A stretch of DNA of 64,000 bases, taken from Taklimakanibacter albus. GTDB taxonomy: Bacteria; Pseudomonadota; Alphaproteobacteria; Rhizobiales; Aestuariivirgaceae. The notes beneath the pieces were generated by a model. It searched no databases. It was not told where the DNA came from and saw only the letters and a list, made by a program, of their open reading frames with translations. The stretch lies in contig NZ_JAENHL010000007.1 in NCBI RefSeq assembly GCF_016595235.1, forward strand, positions 124,001-188,000, in the 5' to 3' direction. The position numbers and the translations under genes were made by a program. This document shows positions 8,510 through 17,808 of the stretch, in pieces. The number at the start of each line of letters is the position of its first letter. The stretch's first letter is position 1.

Positions 8510-9475
8510 ATGTCTCCGCCATTGCCACCTGCCAAAAACCGCTATAGCGTCACGTCCGTCTTTGGGGACAATGTTTGCATGCGCATATATTCCAAGGAAG
8601 GCTACGCGCCCTTCCGTGACTATGTAACCTGGTACCGCGTAACGGGTGATCCTCAGTCGAAAAAGCCGCCAGTGGTGCTCTTGCACGGCGGTCCGGGCGC
8701 CGCCCACGACTATCTCGACAGATACAAGCTTCTCGCCCGCGACGGACGCCAGGTCATCCACTATGACCAGCTGGGCTGCGGCAAATCCACTTTGCTCCCC
8801 GACAAGGGCGCCGACTTCTGGACGCCCAAGCTCTTCGTCGAGGAGCTCAACAGCCTCATCGATTTTCTGGGAATTCGCTCCGCCTATCACGTCCTGGGCC
8901 AGTCCTGGGGCGGCATGCTCGGCGCCGAATTCGGCATCACCCGGCCCAAGGGCCTCAAATCGCTGACCATCGCCAACTCGCCGGCCTCGATGGAACTCTG
9001 GGTGGCGGAAGCAAACCGCCTGCGCTCCGAGATGCCGGCGAAAATCCGCTCGGCGCTCGACCGGCATGAGAAGGCCGGCACCTTGACCGACCCGGAATAT
9101 CTCGATGCGGCCATGGCCTTTTATGAGCGCCATGTCTGCCGCGTCGTCCCCTTTCCGCCGGAAGTGAAACGCTCCTTCGACCAGATCGGGCGCAACCCGA
9201 CCGTCTACAACACGATGAACGGACCCAATGAGTTCTTCGTCATCGGCAGCCTCAAGACCTGGAGCGTCGTCGACAAGGTCAAAGCCATCGACGTGCCCAC
9301 CCTTCTGATCTCCGGCCGCTATGACGAGGCGACGCCGGCCGTCGTGCAGCCTTTCGCCGACAATATCAAAGGCGCGCGCTGGGTGATCTTCGAGAAATCG
9401 AGCCACCTGCCGCATGTCGAAGAAACCGAAAAATGCATGAAGACCGTCGCTTCTTTCCTCGACGAGAACGACTAG
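8510..9475 (+). CDS. Proline iminopeptidase-family alpha/beta hydrolase
   Basis: A 321-residue alpha/beta hydrolase. The oxyanion motif HGGPGAAHDY is near residue 60, the nucleophile elbow GQSWGG near residue 133, the acid in SGRYDEATP and the catalytic His in SHLPHVEE near the C-terminus. HGGPG plus GQSWGG is the combination seen in proline iminopeptidases and amino-acid amidases that remove N-terminal residues from small peptides. There is no signal peptide, so it should be cytoplasmic. It sits 28 bases upstream of a complete oligopeptide-type ABC importer, suggesting that it processes the imported peptides or amides. Confidence 0.88.
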   Translation: MSPPLPPAKNRYSVTSVFGDNVCMRIYSKEGYAPFRDYVTWYRVTGDPQSKKPPVVLLHGGPGAAHDYLDRYKLLARDGRQVIHYDQLGCGKSTLLPDKGADFWTPKLFVEELNSLIDFLGIRSAYHVLGQSWGGMLGAEFGITRPKGLKSLTIANSPASMELWVAEANRLRSEMPAKIRSALDRHEKAGTLTDPEYLDAAMAFYERHVCRVVPFPPEVKRSFDQIGRNPTVYNTMNGPNEFFVIGSLKTWSVVDKVKAIDVPTLLISGRYDEATPAVVQPFADNIKGARWVIFEKSSHLPHVEETEKCMKTVASFLDEND

Positions 9476-9503
9476 ACACCAAAAAACGACAGGGAGACGT
9501 CCA

Positions 9504-11162
9504 ATGAAGAAATGGTTGCTGGCAGGCGCCGCGGCCCTGCTGATCAGTGCCTTGAGTACCCCGAGTTTCGCCGAATACAAAGCCGAGCACAGAGGCGGCA
9601 CGATACGCCTGCTCTCGCGTTCCGCCGGCGGCACGCTCGACCCGCATATCAATTACACGCTGCAATATTGGCAGCTCTACCAGCCGACCTATGACGGCCT
9701 CGTCACCTTCAAGAAGGCGGCGGGTGCGGAAGGTTTCAAGATCGTCGCAGATCTCGCCGAGGAAGTGCCGAAGCCCGAGAATGACGGCAAGACCTATGTG
9801 TTCAAGCTGCGCAAGGGCATCAAGTTTTCCGACGGCCGCGACCTCGGCGTGAAGGACGTCGTCGCCTCCTTCCAGCGCATCTACAAGGTGTCGAGCCCGA
9901 CCTCCGGCTCGTTCTTCTCCGGCATCGTCGGCGCCGATAAGTGCCTCGCCGAGCCGGCCAAATGCACGCTCGATGGCGGTGTTGTGGCCGATGAGGCGAA
10001 CAATACCGTTACCATCAATCTCACCCAGCCGGATGCCGAGTTCTTCTACAAGCTCGGTCTCCCGCATGCCGTGATCCTCCCCGCTGACGCCCCGACCCAG
10101 GATGCGGGCTCGGTGCCCATTCCCGGCACCGGCCCTTACATGTTCAGCTCCTATGACCCGAACAAAGCGCTGGTCATGGAGCGAAACCCGCATTTCAAAG
10201 TGTGGAGCGAAGAAGCCCAGCCCGACGGCTATCCCGACAAGGTCCAGTATGATTTCGGCCTGAGCGAGGAAGCCGCGGTGACCGCCATCCAGAATGGCGA
10301 GGCCGACTGGCTGTTCGACGAAATCCCGGCCGACCGTCTGGCCGAGATCGGCACCAAGAACAAGGACCAGGTTCACGTGACGCCGCTCACCGCCTGGTGG
10401 TACCTGCCGATGAACACCAGGCTGGCGCCGTTCGACAATGAGAAGGCCCGTCAGGCCGTCTCCTATGCGATCGACCGCAACGCGCTGGTCAAGATCTTCG
10501 GCGGCAAAGTGCTGGCGGCTCCCGTCTGTCAGGTCCTGCCTCCGGGCTTCCCCGGGCATGAGCCCTATTGCCCCTTCACCAAGGACCCCGGCGCGAAGTG
10601 GTCGGCGCCCGATATGGAGAAGGCCAAGAAACTCGTCGAGGAATCCGGCACCAAGGGCCAGAAGGTGACGATCATCGCCGAGGACAAGGCGATCTCCAAG
10701 GCCGTCGGCGTCTATCTGCAGAGCGTCCTGACCGATCTCGGCTACGACGCCGAAGTCAAGCCGATCGCCACCAATATCCAGTTCACTTACATCCAGAACA
10801 CCAACAACAAAGTGCAGATGTCGATCACGCAGTGGTATCAGGACTACCCTGCGGCGTCCGACTTCCTCTATGTGCTGTTCGGCTGTGAGAGCTTCCGCGA
10901 AGGCTCCGATTCATCGGTCAATATCTCCGGCTTCTGCGACAAGGAGATCAATGACAAGATGAAGGCAGCGCTCGCTTTGGGCGTCACCGACCAGGCTGCC
11001 GCCGACAAGATGTGGACCGAGATCGACAAGGCGGTCACCGACAAGGCGCCCGCCGCGGCCCTCTTCACGCCGAAGCACCTCGACTTCGTCTCCAAGCGCG
11101 TCGGCAACTTCCAGTTCAACTCGCAGTACTACTGGATGGTCACCCAGTCCTGGGTCCAGTAA
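9504..11162 (+). CDS. ABC transporter substrate-binding protein, family 5 (peptide/opine type)
   Basis: A 552-residue periplasmic binding protein. A Sec signal peptide covers residues 1-23 (KKW, a hydrophobic core, then cleavage after PSFA). The mature part shows family features: GGTLDPHINYTLQYWQLYQP, the FKLRKGIKFSDGRDL segment and GTGPYMFSSYDPNKALVMER. Length is normal for DppA/OppA-like proteins. It is the first gene of the importer and has an SD (AGGGAGA) before the ATG. The ligand cannot be read from sequence; small peptides are likely given the iminopeptidase-like neighbour. Confidence 0.93.
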   Translation: MKKWLLAGAAALLISALSTPSFAEYKAEHRGGTIRLLSRSAGGTLDPHINYTLQYWQLYQPTYDGLVTFKKAAGAEGFKIVADLAEEVPKPENDGKTYVFKLRKGIKFSDGRDLGVKDVVASFQRIYKVSSPTSGSFFSGIVGADKCLAEPAKCTLDGGVVADEANNTVTINLTQPDAEFFYKLGLPHAVILPADAPTQDAGSVPIPGTGPYMFSSYDPNKALVMERNPHFKVWSEEAQPDGYPDKVQYDFGLSEEAAVTAIQNGEADWLFDEIPADRLAEIGTKNKDQVHVTPLTAWWYLPMNTRLAPFDNEKARQAVSYAIDRNALVKIFGGKVLAAPVCQVLPPGFPGHEPYCPFTKDPGAKWSAPDMEKAKKLVEESGTKGQKVTIIAEDKAISKAVGVYLQSVLTDLGYDAEVKPIATNIQFTYIQNTNNKVQMSITQWYQDYPAASDFLYVLFGCESFREGSDSSVNISGFCDKEINDKMKAALALGVTDQAAADKMWTEIDKAVTDKAPAAALFTPKHLDFVSKRVGNFQFNSQYYWMVTQSWVQ

Positions 11163-11179
11163 AACCTCGAGTTTGATCG

Positions 11180-12193
11180 ATGTCCGACGCAGTTGCGTCA
11201 CTCCGTGTAAGCCGTGGCCCCTGGGCCACGGCTCTTCGCAGGCTCTCCCGCGACAAGGCCGCCATGGTCTGCCTCGCGGTCTTCATCCTCATCGTCATCG
11301 TCTCGCTCCTGGCGCCGGCCTATGCGTCCTGGGCCAACACCGATCCGTTCCGCTCCACCCTCGATGCCACCGTCATGATCGACGGCCAGGAGATCCCGGT
11401 GATGGAGCAGTCGACCGAAGGTCTCGGCCTCGGCTACACGCCCATTGGTCCCACCTGGGAGCTCGGCAATTATTTCCTCGGCGCCGACAATCAGGGTCGC
11501 GATGTCATGGCGCGGCTCCTTTATGGCGGGCGCAATTCGCTTCTTATCGCCGGCGCCTCGACCGTCATCACCATCCTGGTCGCCACCATCATCGGCCTCG
11601 CCGCCGGCTTCTTCGGCGGCGTTACCGACACCATCCTGTCGCGCATCCTCGACGTGCTGTGGGCCTTTCCGGTCTATCTGCTCGCCATTTCGCTGTCGAT
11701 CGTGCTCATCGCCCATGGCATCGATCTCGGCCTCATCACGCTCGAGGCGGGAAGTCTCTGGCTGCCGATCTTCATCATCGGCATCGTCTACATTCCCTAT
11801 ATCGCCCGTCCGATCCGCGGCCAGGTCCTGGCGCTGCGGCGCAGCGAATTCGTGCTTGCCGCCATCGGCCTCGGCGTGCCCGAGCACCGCATCCTGCTGC
11901 GCGACATCCTGCCCAATGTGTCGACGACGCTAATCGTCTTCGTGCCCTTGATGCTCGCGATCAACATGCTGACCGAGTCGGCGCTCTCCTTCCTCTCAAT
12001 CGGCGTGCAGCCGCCCGATGCGAGCTGGGGCACTATCATCCAGGACGGCCAGGGCCTCCTCTATACCAGGCCCTGGGTGGCGCTGGCCCCCGGCCTCGCC
12101 ATCGCCTTGACCGTGCTCGTCCTCAATGTGCTGGGCGACGGTCTGCGTGACGCGCTCGACCCGCGCTCGAAGATCAGGCTCGGAGGCGACTGA
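11180..12193 (+). CDS. ABC transporter permease, DppC/OppC type
   Basis: A 337-residue inner-membrane permease. After a cytoplasmic N-terminus, helix 1 (MVCLAVFILIVIVSLLAP) is followed by a long periplasmic stretch of about 60 residues ending FLGADNQGRDVMARLLYGGR, the DppC-type signature. The ATPase-contacting EAA loop is EFVLAAIGLGVPEHRILLRD. It ends in TGATG, sharing one base with the next permease. The C-before-B order is the reverse of the common dppBC order. Confidence 0.93.
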   Translation: MSDAVASLRVSRGPWATALRRLSRDKAAMVCLAVFILIVIVSLLAPAYASWANTDPFRSTLDATVMIDGQEIPVMEQSTEGLGLGYTPIGPTWELGNYFLGADNQGRDVMARLLYGGRNSLLIAGASTVITILVATIIGLAAGFFGGVTDTILSRILDVLWAFPVYLLAISLSIVLIAHGIDLGLITLEAGSLWLPIFIIGIVYIPYIARPIRGQVLALRRSEFVLAAIGLGVPEHRILLRDILPNVSTTLIVFVPLMLAINMLTESALSFLSIGVQPPDASWGTIIQDGQGLLYTRPWVALAPGLAIALTVLVLNVLGDGLRDALDPRSKIRLGGD

Positions 12194-13164
12194 TGCTGCT
12201 CGCCCTCATCCGCCGCTTTGGCCAGATGATCTTTGTGATGTTCGGCATCAGCGTGCTGGTGTTCCTCATCTTCTTCGTGACGCCCGGCGCCGACCCCGCC
12301 GCCCGCATCGCCGGCCGCAACGCCTCGCCCGAGACGCTCGAGGCGGTGCGCAAAAGCTTCGGCTTCGATCAGCCGGTCTGGGTGCAGTACTACACGTTGA
12401 TGAAGAAGCTCTTCGTCACCCAGGACCTGACCTCTTTCGTCAATCGCGGCTGGAAGGTCGTGCCGGCGGTGATCGACACCATACCCGTCACGCTGTCGCT
12501 GGTGATCGGCGCCGCCGTGCTGTGGGTGATCTTCGGCCTACTGGTCGGCCTCATCGCCGCAGCGACACGCGGCAGCTGGATCGACAAATCACTGATGGCC
12601 TTGGGGCTGATCGGTTGCGCCATGCCGGTCTATTGGCTGGGCGAGGTCATGAATCTCATCACCCAAAGCCGCTACCACGACAGCTGGATGTTCTCCTGGG
12701 TGCCGCCGCTGGGCTACAAGCCCTTGACCGAGGACCCCAAGGGCTGGTTCCTCACTTTGGTCATCCCGTGGATCACTTTGTCGATCCTCTATATCGGCCT
12801 CTATGGCCGCGTGCTCAGGGCCAATCTCATTGAGGCGATGCAGGAGGATTATATCCGCACCGCCCGCGCCAAGGGCCTCTCCGAGACGCGTATCATGCTG
12901 CGCCATGCTTTGCGCACCTCGCTCATCAGCTTCGTCACTCTGTTCGGCCTCGATTTCGGCGCCCTGGTCGGCGGCGCCGCCCTCCTCACCGAGGTGGTCT
13001 TCGGCCTCCAGGGCGTCGGCAAGCTCACTTACGACGCGCTGCAGAATCTCGATCTGCCGGTCATCATGACCACCGTCATCTATGCTTCCTTCTTCGTCGT
13101 TCTCGCCAATGCGCTGGTCGATGTCGTCTATATCCTGCTCGACCCGCGCGTGAGGTCGGCCTGA
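12193..13164 (+). CDS. ABC transporter permease, DppB/OppB type
   Basis: A 323-residue permease with an N-terminal helix (FGQMIFVMFGISVLVFLIFF), the DppB-like loop containing FGFDQPVWVQYY, and an EAA loop of EDYIRTARAKGLSETRIMLRH. It completes the membrane channel with the upstream DppC-like subunit and overlaps both neighbours by one base. Confidence 0.93.
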   Translation: MLLALIRRFGQMIFVMFGISVLVFLIFFVTPGADPAARIAGRNASPETLEAVRKSFGFDQPVWVQYYTLMKKLFVTQDLTSFVNRGWKVVPAVIDTIPVTLSLVIGAAVLWVIFGLLVGLIAAATRGSWIDKSLMALGLIGCAMPVYWLGEVMNLITQSRYHDSWMFSWVPPLGYKPLTEDPKGWFLTLVIPWITLSILYIGLYGRVLRANLIEAMQEDYIRTARAKGLSETRIMLRHALRTSLISFVTLFGLDFGALVGGAALLTEVVFGLQGVGKLTYDALQNLDLPVIMTTVIYASFFVVLANALVDVVYILLDPRVRSA

Positions 13165-14117
13165 TGCTCGAAGTGCGCGATCTCAGGATCTCCTTCCGCA
13201 CCGAACACGGCCGGGTGCGCGCCATCGACGGCGTGTCCTTCGACGTGGCCGAGAGCGAGATTTTGGGCGTGGTGGGCGAGTCGGGCTCCGGCAAAACCAT
13301 CTCGCTCTTGGCTGTCATGGGCCTCATCAACGATCCCAATGCGGTGATCGAGGGCTCGATCAAGCTCAGAGGCCGCGAGCTCATCGGCCTCAAGGCCAGC
13401 GAGATGCGCAAATTGCGCGGCCGGGAGATCGCCATGATCTTCCAGGACCCGATGACCGCCATGACGCCGGTCTATACGATCGGCTGGCAGATCGCCGAGC
13501 AGATCATGGTGCATGAGCGCATCGGCAAGAAGGCGGCGCTTGCCCGCGCCATCGACCTGCTCGCCGAAGTGAACATCCCCAATCCGCGCGAGGCGATCGA
13601 GCGTTATCCGCATCAGCTGTCGGGCGGCATGCGCCAGCGCGCCGTCATCGCCATGGCGCTCTCCTGCAACCCGGCCCTCCTCATCGCCGATGAGCCGACC
13701 ACGGCGCTCGACGTGACGGTCCAGGCGCAGATCCTCGACCTCATCCGCAAGCTGAGGCGCGTTCACAAATCGGCGATCGTCTTCATCACCCATGACATGG
13801 GCGTCATCGCCGAAACGGCCGACCGGGTGATGGTCATGTATTCGGGCCGCGTCGTCGAGCGCGGCACCAAGGCGGAGATCCTGCTGGAGCCTCGTCACCC
13901 CTACACCAAGGCGCTGCTCGATTCGATCCCGCCGCTCGAAGGCGAGAAGCCGCGCCGCCTCAAATCCATTCCAGGCTCACCGCCCTCACTTCTCGATCTG
14001 CCGAAAGGCTGCTCTTTCGGCCCGCGCTGTCCCTCGCGCTTCGACAAATGCGCCGAGAAGCCGCCTCTCGAAGGCGGCGCCCATGCCGCCGCCTGTTTCC
14101 TGAAGGCCGCGCCATGA
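13164..14117 (+). CDS. Oligopeptide-type ABC transporter ATP-binding protein (DppD/OppD)
   Basis: A 317-residue ATPase subunit. Walker A is GESGSGKT near residue 37, the signature is LSGGMRQR and Walker B is [12 protein letters not shown], followed by the switch histidine in FITHDMGV. The C-terminal peptide-transporter extension keeps the cysteine pattern [15 protein letters not shown]. It overlaps the next ATPase gene by four bases (ATGA). Confidence 0.95.
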   Translation: MLEVRDLRISFRTEHGRVRAIDGVSFDVAESEILGVVGESGSGKTISLLAVMGLINDPNAVIEGSIKLRGRELIGLKASEMRKLRGREIAMIFQDPMTAMTPVYTIGWQIAEQIMVHERIGKKAALARAIDLLAEVNIPNPREAIERYPHQLSGGMRQRAVIAMALSCNPALLIADEPTTALDVTVQAQILDLIRKLRRVHKSAIVFITHDMGVIAETADRVMVMYSGRVVERGTKAEILLEPRHPYTKALLDSIPPLEGEKPRRLKSIPGSPPSLLDLPKGCSFGPRCPSRFDKCAEKPPLEGGAHAAACFLKAAP

Positions 14118-15097
14118 CCGCCGCTCCCCTCCTCGAAGCCCGCAACGTGACGAAGCAATTCGTCATCGGCAACCGTTTCACCGCGCAAGGCCTGCGCACC
14201 GTGCATGCGGTGGACGCGGTCTCATTGAAGATCATGCCGGGCGAGACCGTCGGCCTCGTCGGGGAATCGGGCTGCGGCAAGTCCACCCTCGGGCGCTGCA
14301 TGACGCGCCTCTATGACATCACCGGCGGCGAGCTCTATTTCGAAGGCGTCGACATCACCACGAAGACGCTGCGCCAGATGCGCCCCTTGCGGCAGCGCAT
14401 GCAAATGGTCTTCCAGGACCCTTATGCCTCACTCAATCCGCGCCGCCGGATCCGCGATCTCATCGCCGAGCCCCTGCGCGTCCATTTGCGCCTGAGCGAG
14501 ACGGAAGTCCGCGACCGGGTCAGGCAGCTTCTCGACGTGGTAGGACTCTCGCCCGACCATATGGACCGCTTCCCGCATGAATTCTCCGGAGGCCAGCGCC
14601 AGCGCATCGGCATCGCGCGCGCCATCGCCCTCGAGCCGAGCCTGATCGTCGCCGACGAGCCGGTCTCGGCCCTTGACGTCTCGGTCCAGGCTCAGATCGT
14701 CAACCTGCTCGCCGATCTGCAGGAGCGCCTGAGCCTCACTTACGTCTTCATCGCTCATGATCTGAGCGTGGTGCGCCAGGTCTCGACCCGCATCGCGGTC
14801 ATGTATCTGGGTTCGATCGTCGAACTCGGCAGCGCCAACGACATCTTCGCCAAGCCGAGCCATCCCTATACGCAGGCGCTGATCTCGGCGGTGCCGCAGC
14901 CCGACCTCAAGAAGGCCGGCGAGCGCAAGCGTATCGTGCTGACCGGCGATGTGCCGAGCCCGATCAACCCGCCGCAGGGCTGTCGCTTCCACCCGCGTTG
15001 CCCGTTCGCCACCGACAAATGCCGTGAGGAGAGGCCGGTTTTGACAGAAATGGCCGGAACGCGTAGTGTCGCCTGCCATTATCCCCTCACGGCCTGA
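14114..15097 (+). CDS. Oligopeptide-type ABC transporter ATP-binding protein (DppF/OppF)
   Basis: A 327-residue second ATPase. The start ATG at 14114 overlaps the preceding stop; an in-frame upstream ATG at 14048 would add 22 arginine-rich residues read from inside the neighbouring gene and was rejected. Walker A is GESGCGKST, the signature FSGGQRQR and Walker [13 protein letters not shown]. The C-terminal [15 protein letters not shown] cysteine motif is present. This closes a complete five-gene importer. Confidence 0.95.
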   Translation: MTAAPLLEARNVTKQFVIGNRFTAQGLRTVHAVDAVSLKIMPGETVGLVGESGCGKSTLGRCMTRLYDITGGELYFEGVDITTKTLRQMRPLRQRMQMVFQDPYASLNPRRRIRDLIAEPLRVHLRLSETEVRDRVRQLLDVVGLSPDHMDRFPHEFSGGQRQRIGIARAIALEPSLIVADEPVSALDVSVQAQIVNLLADLQERLSLTYVFIAHDLSVVRQVSTRIAVMYLGSIVELGSANDIFAKPSHPYTQALISAVPQPDLKKAGERKRIVLTGDVPSPINPPQGCRFHPRCPFATDKCREERPVLTEMAGTRSVACHYPLTA

Positions 15098-15106
15098 ACC
15101 ACACCC

Positions 15107-15739
15107 ATGCCCGAGCTTTCCACCCATCTCGCTTTCGCGCTGATTGCGCTTGGCATGGTGCTCACCCCCGGCCCGAACATGATCTATCTCGTCTCGCGCT
15201 CGATTTCGCAGGGGCGTGTGGCCGGGCTCATCTCGCTGGGCGGCGTGGCCTTGGGTTTCGTGGTCTATATGCTCTGCGCGGCTTTCGGCATCACCGCCAT
15301 CGTCATCGCCATTCCCTATGCCTATGACGCCCTGCGTTTCGGCGGCGCGCTTTATCTCCTCTATCTCGCCTGGCAGGCGGTCAGGCCCAATGGCAGCTCG
15401 CCCTTCGCCGTGAAGGCATTGCCCAAGGATGGACCACGCAAGCTGTTTCTGATGGGTTTCCTGACTAATCTGCTCAATCCCAAGATCGCGGTTCTCTATC
15501 TTTCGCTGCTGCCGCAATTCATCGATCCCGAGAAGGGCAGCGTGCTCCTGCAGTCCGTCGTACTTGGCGCGACCCAGATCGCCATCAGCGTCACGGTCAA
15601 TACGATCATTGCCGTGACCGCCGGCTCGATCGCCGTCTTCCTCTCCGGCCGCCCAACCTTCCTGCTCGTCCAGCGCTGGCTGATGGGCACCGTGCTCGCC
15701 GGCCTCGCCATCAAGATGGCGACCGAAGCCCGCCGCTAA
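15107..15739 (+). CDS. LysE/RhtB family amino acid exporter
   Basis: A 210-residue inner-membrane protein with about six helices. The family mark MVLTPGPNMIYLVSRSISQG is at residues 16-35, and FLMGFLTNLLNPKIAVLYLS in the middle is also typical. These proteins export amino acids or derivatives. It lies 9 bases after the peptide importer, so it may relieve amino-acid excess when imported peptides are broken down; that link is inference. Confidence 0.92.
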   Translation: MPELSTHLAFALIALGMVLTPGPNMIYLVSRSISQGRVAGLISLGGVALGFVVYMLCAAFGITAIVIAIPYAYDALRFGGALYLLYLAWQAVRPNGSSPFAVKALPKDGPRKLFLMGFLTNLLNPKIAVLYLSLLPQFIDPEKGSVLLQSVVLGATQIAISVTVNTIIAVTAGSIAVFLSGRPTFLLVQRWLMGTVLAGLAIKMATEARR

Positions 15740-15772
15740 ACGGACGGCTTCCTCTTTTAGAAAGGAACCACT

Positions 15773-16351
15773 ATGTCGCCAGACAGCGACCGCTTTTTCA
15801 TTGTCACCGGCGGTCCCGGCGCCGGCAAGACGACGCTTCTCGACGCGCTTGCGGCACAAGGCTTTCACCGCACTGTCGAGGCTGGCCGCGCCATCATCCA
15901 GGACCAGATGGCGATCGACGGCCCGGCGCTCCCCTGGCGCGATCCAGCCCTTTTCGCCGAGGCGATGCTGGTCTTCGACATGCGTTCCTATCGCCTGGCC
16001 GAAGACACGCTGGGCACCGTCTTCTTCGACCGCGGCGTCCCCGATTTGATCGGCTATCTGCGCCTCATGGGCTTATCCGTTCCCGCCCACATGCTGAAGG
16101 CAGCAGCGACCTTCCGCTACAACCGGCGCGTCTTCATCGCACCCTTCTGGCCGGAGATCTTCGCCAATGACCGCGAACGCAAGCAATCACCCGAAGAAGC
16201 CAGGCGCACTTGCGAGAGCATCGAAGAGACCTACCGTGAGCTCGGCTTCGACATCGTCGAGCTGCCGAAATCATCCATCGAGGACCGTGTCCGCTTCGTA
16301 CTGACCAGCATGATTACACGCGATCCAGGAAAACCCGCACCCGCGTCATGA
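15773..16351 (+). CDS. AAA-type predicted ATPase/kinase, small
   Basis: A 192-residue P-loop protein. Walker A is GGPGAGKTT (residues 13-21), with a later FFDRGVPD segment that carries the acidic pair expected for magnesium, and a basic helix with NDRERKQSPEEARR. This matches the AAA_28-like family of small nucleoside/nucleotide kinase-fold proteins of unknown substrate. There are no membrane segments. It overlaps the 3' end of the convergent hydrolase gene by 38 bases. Confidence 0.8.
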   Translation: MSPDSDRFFIVTGGPGAGKTTLLDALAAQGFHRTVEAGRAIIQDQMAIDGPALPWRDPALFAEAMLVFDMRSYRLAEDTLGTVFFDRGVPDLIGYLRLMGLSVPAHMLKAAATFRYNRRVFIAPFWPEIFANDRERKQSPEEARRTCESIEETYRELGFDIVELPKSSIEDRVRFVLTSMITRDPGKPAPAS

Positions 16352-16895
16352 GCAGCGCCGTCGCTTCCGCGTCATAGGACGGGAGCGAGCTGTCGGCGAA
16401 ATAATGCTGGTCGCCTGGATAGAGGAAGAGCTCCGCATCCAGCGCGGTGGCGACGATGGTGCGGGCAGACTCGATATCGCCTTCGCTCACGAAGATAGGA
16501 TCCTTGTCCATGCCGTGGATCTGCACCGGAACACTCTTTGGCCACGGGCCGATGGCCCATTCTCCAGTGACCGGCAGGCACGAATAGAAGAGCAAGGCGC
16601 CGCGCGCCCCGGCCCGGGTCTGCGCGAGTTTCTGCGCCGGCAGGACACCGAAGGAAAATCCGGCATAAACGAGACCGGCGGGAAGATCATCGGCGACGCG
16701 TACGCCGCGCTCGCGCATCTCTTCGAACCCGATCTTGTTGATATAGCCGAGCCCCTCCTCGATGCTGTCGAATGTCCGGCCTTCGAACAAGTCGGGCATA
16801 TGCACGACATGGCCGGCCGCCCTGAGATCATCGGCGAAGGCCCGCATGCCGGGCGTCAGCCCTTGCGCGTGGTGGAACACGAGGATGTCGACCAT
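16314..16895 (-). CDS. Dienelactone hydrolase family protein
   Basis: A 193-residue alpha/beta hydrolase. The nucleophile elbow reads GFSFG (dienelactone hydrolase itself has Cys at this place, so this is a serine-type member), the His is in GDQHYFADSS and the acid probably lies in HGMDKDPIF. It is shorter than the roughly 230-residue archetype but contains all three catalytic positions. It is the last gene of the minus-strand sugar importer operon, 33 bases after a permease, so it may act on an ester or lactone form of the imported compound. Substrate unknown. Confidence 0.82.
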   Translation of the reverse strand: MVDILVFHHAQGLTPGMRAFADDLRAAGHVVHMPDLFEGRTFDSIEEGLGYINKIGFEEMRERGVRVADDLPAGLVYAGFSFGVLPAQKLAQTRAGARGALLFYSCLPVTGEWAIGPWPKSVPVQIHGMDKDPIFVSEGDIESARTIVATALDAELFLYPGDQHYFADSSLPSYDAEATALLMTRVRVFLDRV

Positions 16896-16928
16896 GGGAA
16901 ACCTCCAGGTCAGATAGTGCGCCGTCCG

Positions 16929-17807
16929 CTATTTGACCGCGCCGGCGGTCAGTCCCTTCACGATATAACGTTCGAGAAACACCCCGATGACGACGAGTGG
17001 CGCGATGGCCGCGGTCGACAAGGCGGCCATCGACCACCAGCTGATGCCTTGCGAACCGGTCTGGCTCGCTACCATCACCGGCAAGGTCTTGGCATTGGTC
17101 GAGGTCAAGAGTGCCGCGAAGAAATATTCGTTCCAGCACAGGATGACCGAGAGGATGAAAGCCGCCACCATGCCCGGCAATGCGATCGGCACGACGATGC
17201 GCAGGAAAGCGCCCCAGACCGAGCAGCCGTCGACGAGGGCCGCCTGCTCCAATTCGATCGGGATCGTGTCGAACTGGTCGCGCATGATCCAGATCACGAT
17301 CGGCAACACCATCAGCGTGTAAACGAGGATCAGGCCGATGCGGGTGTCGAGCAGCGCCAGCTCCTTGTAGAGGACGAGAAACGGCATCGCCAGCACGACC
17401 GGTGGCAGGATGAGCTGTGACAGGAAAAAGAAGGAGATGTCCTTGTTGCGCATCCAGCCGAATTTGTAGTCGAAGCGGCTCAGGCCATAGGCCGCGAGCG
17501 AACCGATCACCACCGCCAGCGCGGCGGCGCCGAGCGAGGCGATGACGCTGTTGGCGAAGCGCTTGAGGAATTCCTCGCGCACCGTCGAGACCTGGCCGAT
17601 CGTGTCGGGTGAAAGGCCGAGCGAGCGCCAGCCCTTCCAGTCCGGCAGGAAGTCGACCCATGGGATGAGATGGCCCTGAGTGACGTTCACCGCCGTCTTG
17701 AACGAGGTGGTGAGCGTCCAATAGATCGGGAACAGCGAGACGAAGGTCCAGATGATGAGCGCGCCATAGACGAGCACGCGGACGGTGATTCTTTGCGTGT
17801 CGCTCAT
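16929..17807 (-). CDS. Carbohydrate ABC transporter permease, MalG type (CUT1)
   Basis: A 292-residue inner-membrane permease with six helices. The N-terminal helix contains LIIWTFVSLFPIYWTLTTSF, the MalG-type start, and the EAA loop is PIELEQAALVDGCSVWGAFLR. The protein ends with LERYIVKGLTAGAVK, the usual CUT1 C-terminus. A single base separates it from the MalF-type gene upstream. Confidence 0.93.
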   Translation of the reverse strand: MSDTQRITVRVLVYGALIIWTFVSLFPIYWTLTTSFKTAVNVTQGHLIPWVDFLPDWKGWRSLGLSPDTIGQVSTVREEFLKRFANSVIASLGAAALAVVIGSLAAYGLSRFDYKFGWMRNKDISFFFLSQLILPPVVLAMPFLVLYKELALLDTRIGLILVYTLMVLPIVIWIMRDQFDTIPIELEQAALVDGCSVWGAFLRIVVPIALPGMVAAFILSVILCWNEYFFAALLTSTNAKTLPVMVASQTGSQGISWWSMAALSTAAIAPLVVIGVFLERYIVKGLTAGAVK

Positions 17808-17808
17808 G